A model generated the notes under the pieces. That model did no database searches and was not told the DNA's origin. It was given only the letters and a program-made list of their open reading frames with translations. This document shows, piece by piece, positions 6,866 through 8,486 of a DNA stretch of 8,486 nt (the first letter of the stretch is position 1; every line of letters starts with the position of its first letter). The DNA lies in contig CAIUSQ010000311.1 of the NCBI GenBank assembly GCA_903901905.1, positions 1 to 8,486 of the forward strand. The letters run 5' to 3'. This DNA comes from an uncultured Actinomycetes bacterium. Lineage in GTDB: Bacteria > Actinomycetota > Actinomycetes > Nanopelagicales > Nanopelagicaceae. Both the position numbers and the translations under genes were made by a program.

Positions 6866-8232
6866 CTTTCAACTCCGCTCTTATCTAGCCAATCACTTTC
6901 GATCTTTTGAGCCAAAATTTCTAGGCCTTCAGAGCGGGAAGCTTTTACTAAAACGACATCTCCTGCTGAGAAATGCTCCACTAGTAATGCTGCTTCTGCA
7001 ATGTTTTCAACATGGTGTACGCGCATTGCTCCCATACTTGCGCCAAACTCCGGTTGATTAATTGCAACTAAATGATCAATTCCGATCTCCTGAGCAAGGG
7101 TGCCAATTTTCCTGTGGGCAGCTGTTGATGACTCGCCGAGTTCATGCATTTTTCCTAAGAATGCCCATGAGGAGCCACCACGTTCCTGCGCAAATAAAGT
7201 TAGCGATCGCAACGCTGCAGACATCGATTCTGGGTTTGCGTTGTAGGCATCATTTATTATTAGAAGTCCGAATACGTCATGTAGCTCCATTCTCCACTTG
7301 CTCTTTATTTCAGCAGTAGAAAGTGAACTCGCAATCAATTCGATCGGTAGTTCTAAGGCTGTACCAACTGCTGCCACCGCTAAAGCATTCGCGATTTGAT
7401 GTGCACCTATCACTCTCATTCCAACTGCATCGCGCCCCTCTGGTGTGACAAGTTCGAAATGAGGACAACCTTCTCGAATTTCTATGTCAGCAGCACGAAC
7501 ATCCTTGTTATCTCCAAAGAAAATTACTCGCCCCTTATGAAGCTTCGCCATAGCTGGTGTGAATGAATCATATGTTCCTAAAACTGCAGTTGAGCCTTCA
7601 TCGAGTGAAGAAATCAACTCAGATTTTGTTTCAGCAATTGCTTCAACTGATCCAAACTCACCTAAGTGGGCCGTACCCACGGTAAGTACAACCCCGATAT
7701 TTGGCTTGGCAATCAAAGACAAGCGTGCAATGTCACCTTTATGGCGTGCACCCATCTCAAGAATACAAAATCTCGTTCTTTCATCGCACTCAAGCAATGT
7801 AATTGGAAGTCCCAAATCATTATTAAATGATCCGATGGGTGAAACTGTAGGACCAACAGCTGCCAGCATGTGTGCAAGTAAATCCTTGGTGCTTGTTTTT
7901 CCCTGTGATCCAGTAATTCCAACAACAATTAAATTTTCTAACCGAGTGCGAACGAATGTGGCTAATGTTGACAAAGCCAGCACAACATCTTTCACAACTA
8001 TGCATGGACCATCAATGCGTTTAGTTGTTAAAGATAAGACGGAGCCGGCGCGATATGCATCGGCGGCAAAATCATGTCCGTCGAAGTGTTCTCCTTTTAG
8101 CGCCAGAAAAATTGATCCTGGTATCGCCTTTCTCGAATCAAACACAGGTGCTTTTGAAACCAACAGATCCTTGTCACAGTGAATCTCTCCTCCAAGCAAG
8201 AGAGCGATTTCTCCTGCAGTTAAAGTAATCAT
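6862..8232 (-). CDS. murF: MurF, UDP-MurNAc-tripeptide:D-Ala-D-Ala ligase
   Basis: This 456-residue cytoplasmic ligase uses ATP to join D-Ala-D-Ala to UDP-MurNAc-tripeptide, giving the pentapeptide precursor. The N-terminal substrate domain (about 1-98) is followed by the ATP-binding loop GITGSQGKTSTKD at 105-117, NNDLGLP at 137-143, EMGARHKGDI at 159-168, and AETKSE at 200-205, whose Lys203 is at the usual carbamylated-lysine position. The C-terminal domain has NDAYNANPESM at 327-337, GKMHELG at 360-366 and KASRSEGLE at 430-438. Many family members have Asp where Lys361 stands. The ATG start is supported by a GAGG ribosome site (8240-8243) seven bases upstream and by the usual short N-terminus before the substrate domain. 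It overlaps murE by 4 bases and its TGA overlaps the mraY start by 4 bases. Confidence 0.97.
   Translation of the reverse strand: MITLTAGEIALLLGGEIHCDKDLLVSKAPVFDSRKAIPGSIFLALKGEHFDGHDFAADAYRAGSVLSLTTKRIDGPCIVVKDVVLALSTLATFVRTRLENLIVVGITGSQGKTSTKDLLAHMLAAVGPTVSPIGSFNNDLGLPITLLECDERTRFCILEMGARHKGDIARLSLIAKPNIGVVLTVGTAHLGEFGSVEAIAETKSELISSLDEGSTAVLGTYDSFTPAMAKLHKGRVIFFGDNKDVRAADIEIREGCPHFELVTPEGRDAVGMRVIGAHQIANALAVAAVGTALELPIELIASSLSTAEIKSKWRMELHDVFGLLIINDAYNANPESMSAALRSLTLFAQERGGSSWAFLGKMHELGESSTAAHRKIGTLAQEIGIDHLVAINQPEFGASMGAMRVHHVENIAEAALLVEHFSAGDVVLVKASRSEGLEILAQKIESDWLDKSGVES
6873..6876 (-). promoter_or_regulatory. Ribosome binding site for mraY (decides the TTG start)
   Basis: GGAG on the minus strand lies seven bases before the TTG at 6865, inside the murF reading frame. 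Together with the in-frame TGA at 6869-6871 it makes 6865 the most upstream possible start, and homology to the MRQILI N-terminus makes it the likely one. Translation is probably coupled to the end of murF through the TTGA overlap. Confidence 0.7.
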
Positions 8233-8486
8233 TTTTTGTCCTCGATTGCCCGAGCTAACTCAATGCGATCATCGAAAGGAAGCACTGCGCCATTTACTTC
8301 CTGTCCCTTTTCATGGCCCTTGCCTAACACGATAACAAGATCACCATCATTGGCTTCATCTACAGCAGCTTTAATTGCCTGAGTTCTATCCTCTATTACT
8401 GCGCTAGGGTCTTTAATATCTAAACCCAAAACCATCTGAACCAAAATATCTTTTGGTTTCTCGCTTCGAGGATTATCACTTGTAAA
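8229..8486 (-). CDS. murE: MurE, UDP-MurNAc-tripeptide synthetase (C-terminal part, 5' end outside window)
   Basis: This is the last 85 residues of a Mur ligase that adds the third stem-peptide residue to UDP-MurNAc-L-Ala-D-Glu in the cytoplasm. The frame is open to the window edge, so the gene is cut by the window and not truncated in nature. The visible part belongs to the C-terminal ligase domain. It starts with TSDNPRSEKP, whose DNPR tetrad (8466-8477) is the MurE signature for binding diaminopimelate; lysine-adding MurE enzymes carry a different tetrad. GKGHE follows at about residues 56-60 of the fragment, then PFDDR near the end, both standard for MurE. A TTG at 8444 lies inside the domain, so it is not the true start. 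The TGA stop overlaps the murF ATG by 4 bases (ATGA). Identification is firm; meso- versus LL-diaminopimelate cannot be told from this part. Confidence 0.95.
   Translation of the reverse strand, partial: FTSDNPRSEKPKDILVQMVLGLDIKDPSAVIEDRTQAIKAAVDEANDGDLVIVLGKGHEKGQEVNGAVLPFDDRIELARAIEDKK

Noticed and set aside
7559..8182. Plus-strand open frame of 207 codons opposite murF
   Set aside because: It lies wholly antisense to a strongly conserved murF, the product has no recognisable domain, and no independent promoter or ribosome site is seen. It is best explained as a by-product of murF codon usage.
8442..8444. TTG at 8444 as the start of a separate 71-residue protein
   Set aside because: The frame is open upstream to the window edge and encodes TSDNPRSEKP of MurE, so this is an internal codon of murE.
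1..8486. A novel defence, mobile or metabolic system
   Set aside because: All minus-strand frames are accounted for by known peptidoglycan and division genes, with uniform composition and no repeats, integrase, transposase or unknown gene.

Overview
The window is an almost gap-free stretch of a bacterial division and cell wall (dcw) cluster. Every gene reads on the minus strand. In transcription order, from high to low coordinates, it holds the 3' end of murE, then murF, mraY, murD, ftsW, murG, murC and ftsQ, followed by about 100 bases of apparently non-coding DNA at the window edge, where ftsZ would be expected next. No mobile element, RNA gene, CRISPR array or foreign-looking segment is visible.

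The host is most likely an actinobacterium with an unusually AT-rich, streamlined genome; by eye the DNA is clearly below 50% GC. Four things support this. MurC is followed directly by FtsQ, with no ddl, murB or ftsA between them. MraY begins MRQILI and has the loop sequence CYAVRDPLDLA. MurG has VPLPVGNGEQ at its nucleotide-sugar site. MurF ends with a KASRSEGLE-type motif. Freshwater or marine planktonic lineages such as the acI/Nanopelagicales group fit the low GC and tight packing, but that placement is inference.

The genes form one pathway. MurC, (MurD), MurE and MurF are the ATP-dependent amino-acid ligases that build UDP-MurNAc-pentapeptide. MraY moves the phospho-MurNAc-pentapeptide to the lipid carrier (lipid I). 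MurG adds GlcNAc (lipid II). FtsW is the SEDS glycosyltransferase that polymerises lipid II at the septum, and FtsQ is a bitopic divisome scaffold. The DNPR motif of MurE points to diaminopimelate as the third residue of the stem peptide. Catalytic motifs look intact in all seven complete genes.

Layout: 8486-8229 murE (partial); 8232-6862 murF; 6865-5807 mraY; 5803-4424 murD; 4434-3268 ftsW; 3280-2204 murG; 2207-816 murC; 815-102 ftsQ; 101-1 intergenic. Neighbouring genes overlap by 4, 4, 11, 13 and 4 bases, are separated by 3 bases (mraY-murD), or abut exactly (murC-ftsQ). This indicates a single operon with translational coupling. I see no previously undescribed system here. The points worth a second look are small ones: a TTG start in mraY, single-stop in-frame junctions around ftsQ, minimal tails on FtsQ and FtsW, and a candidate ftsZ promoter region.
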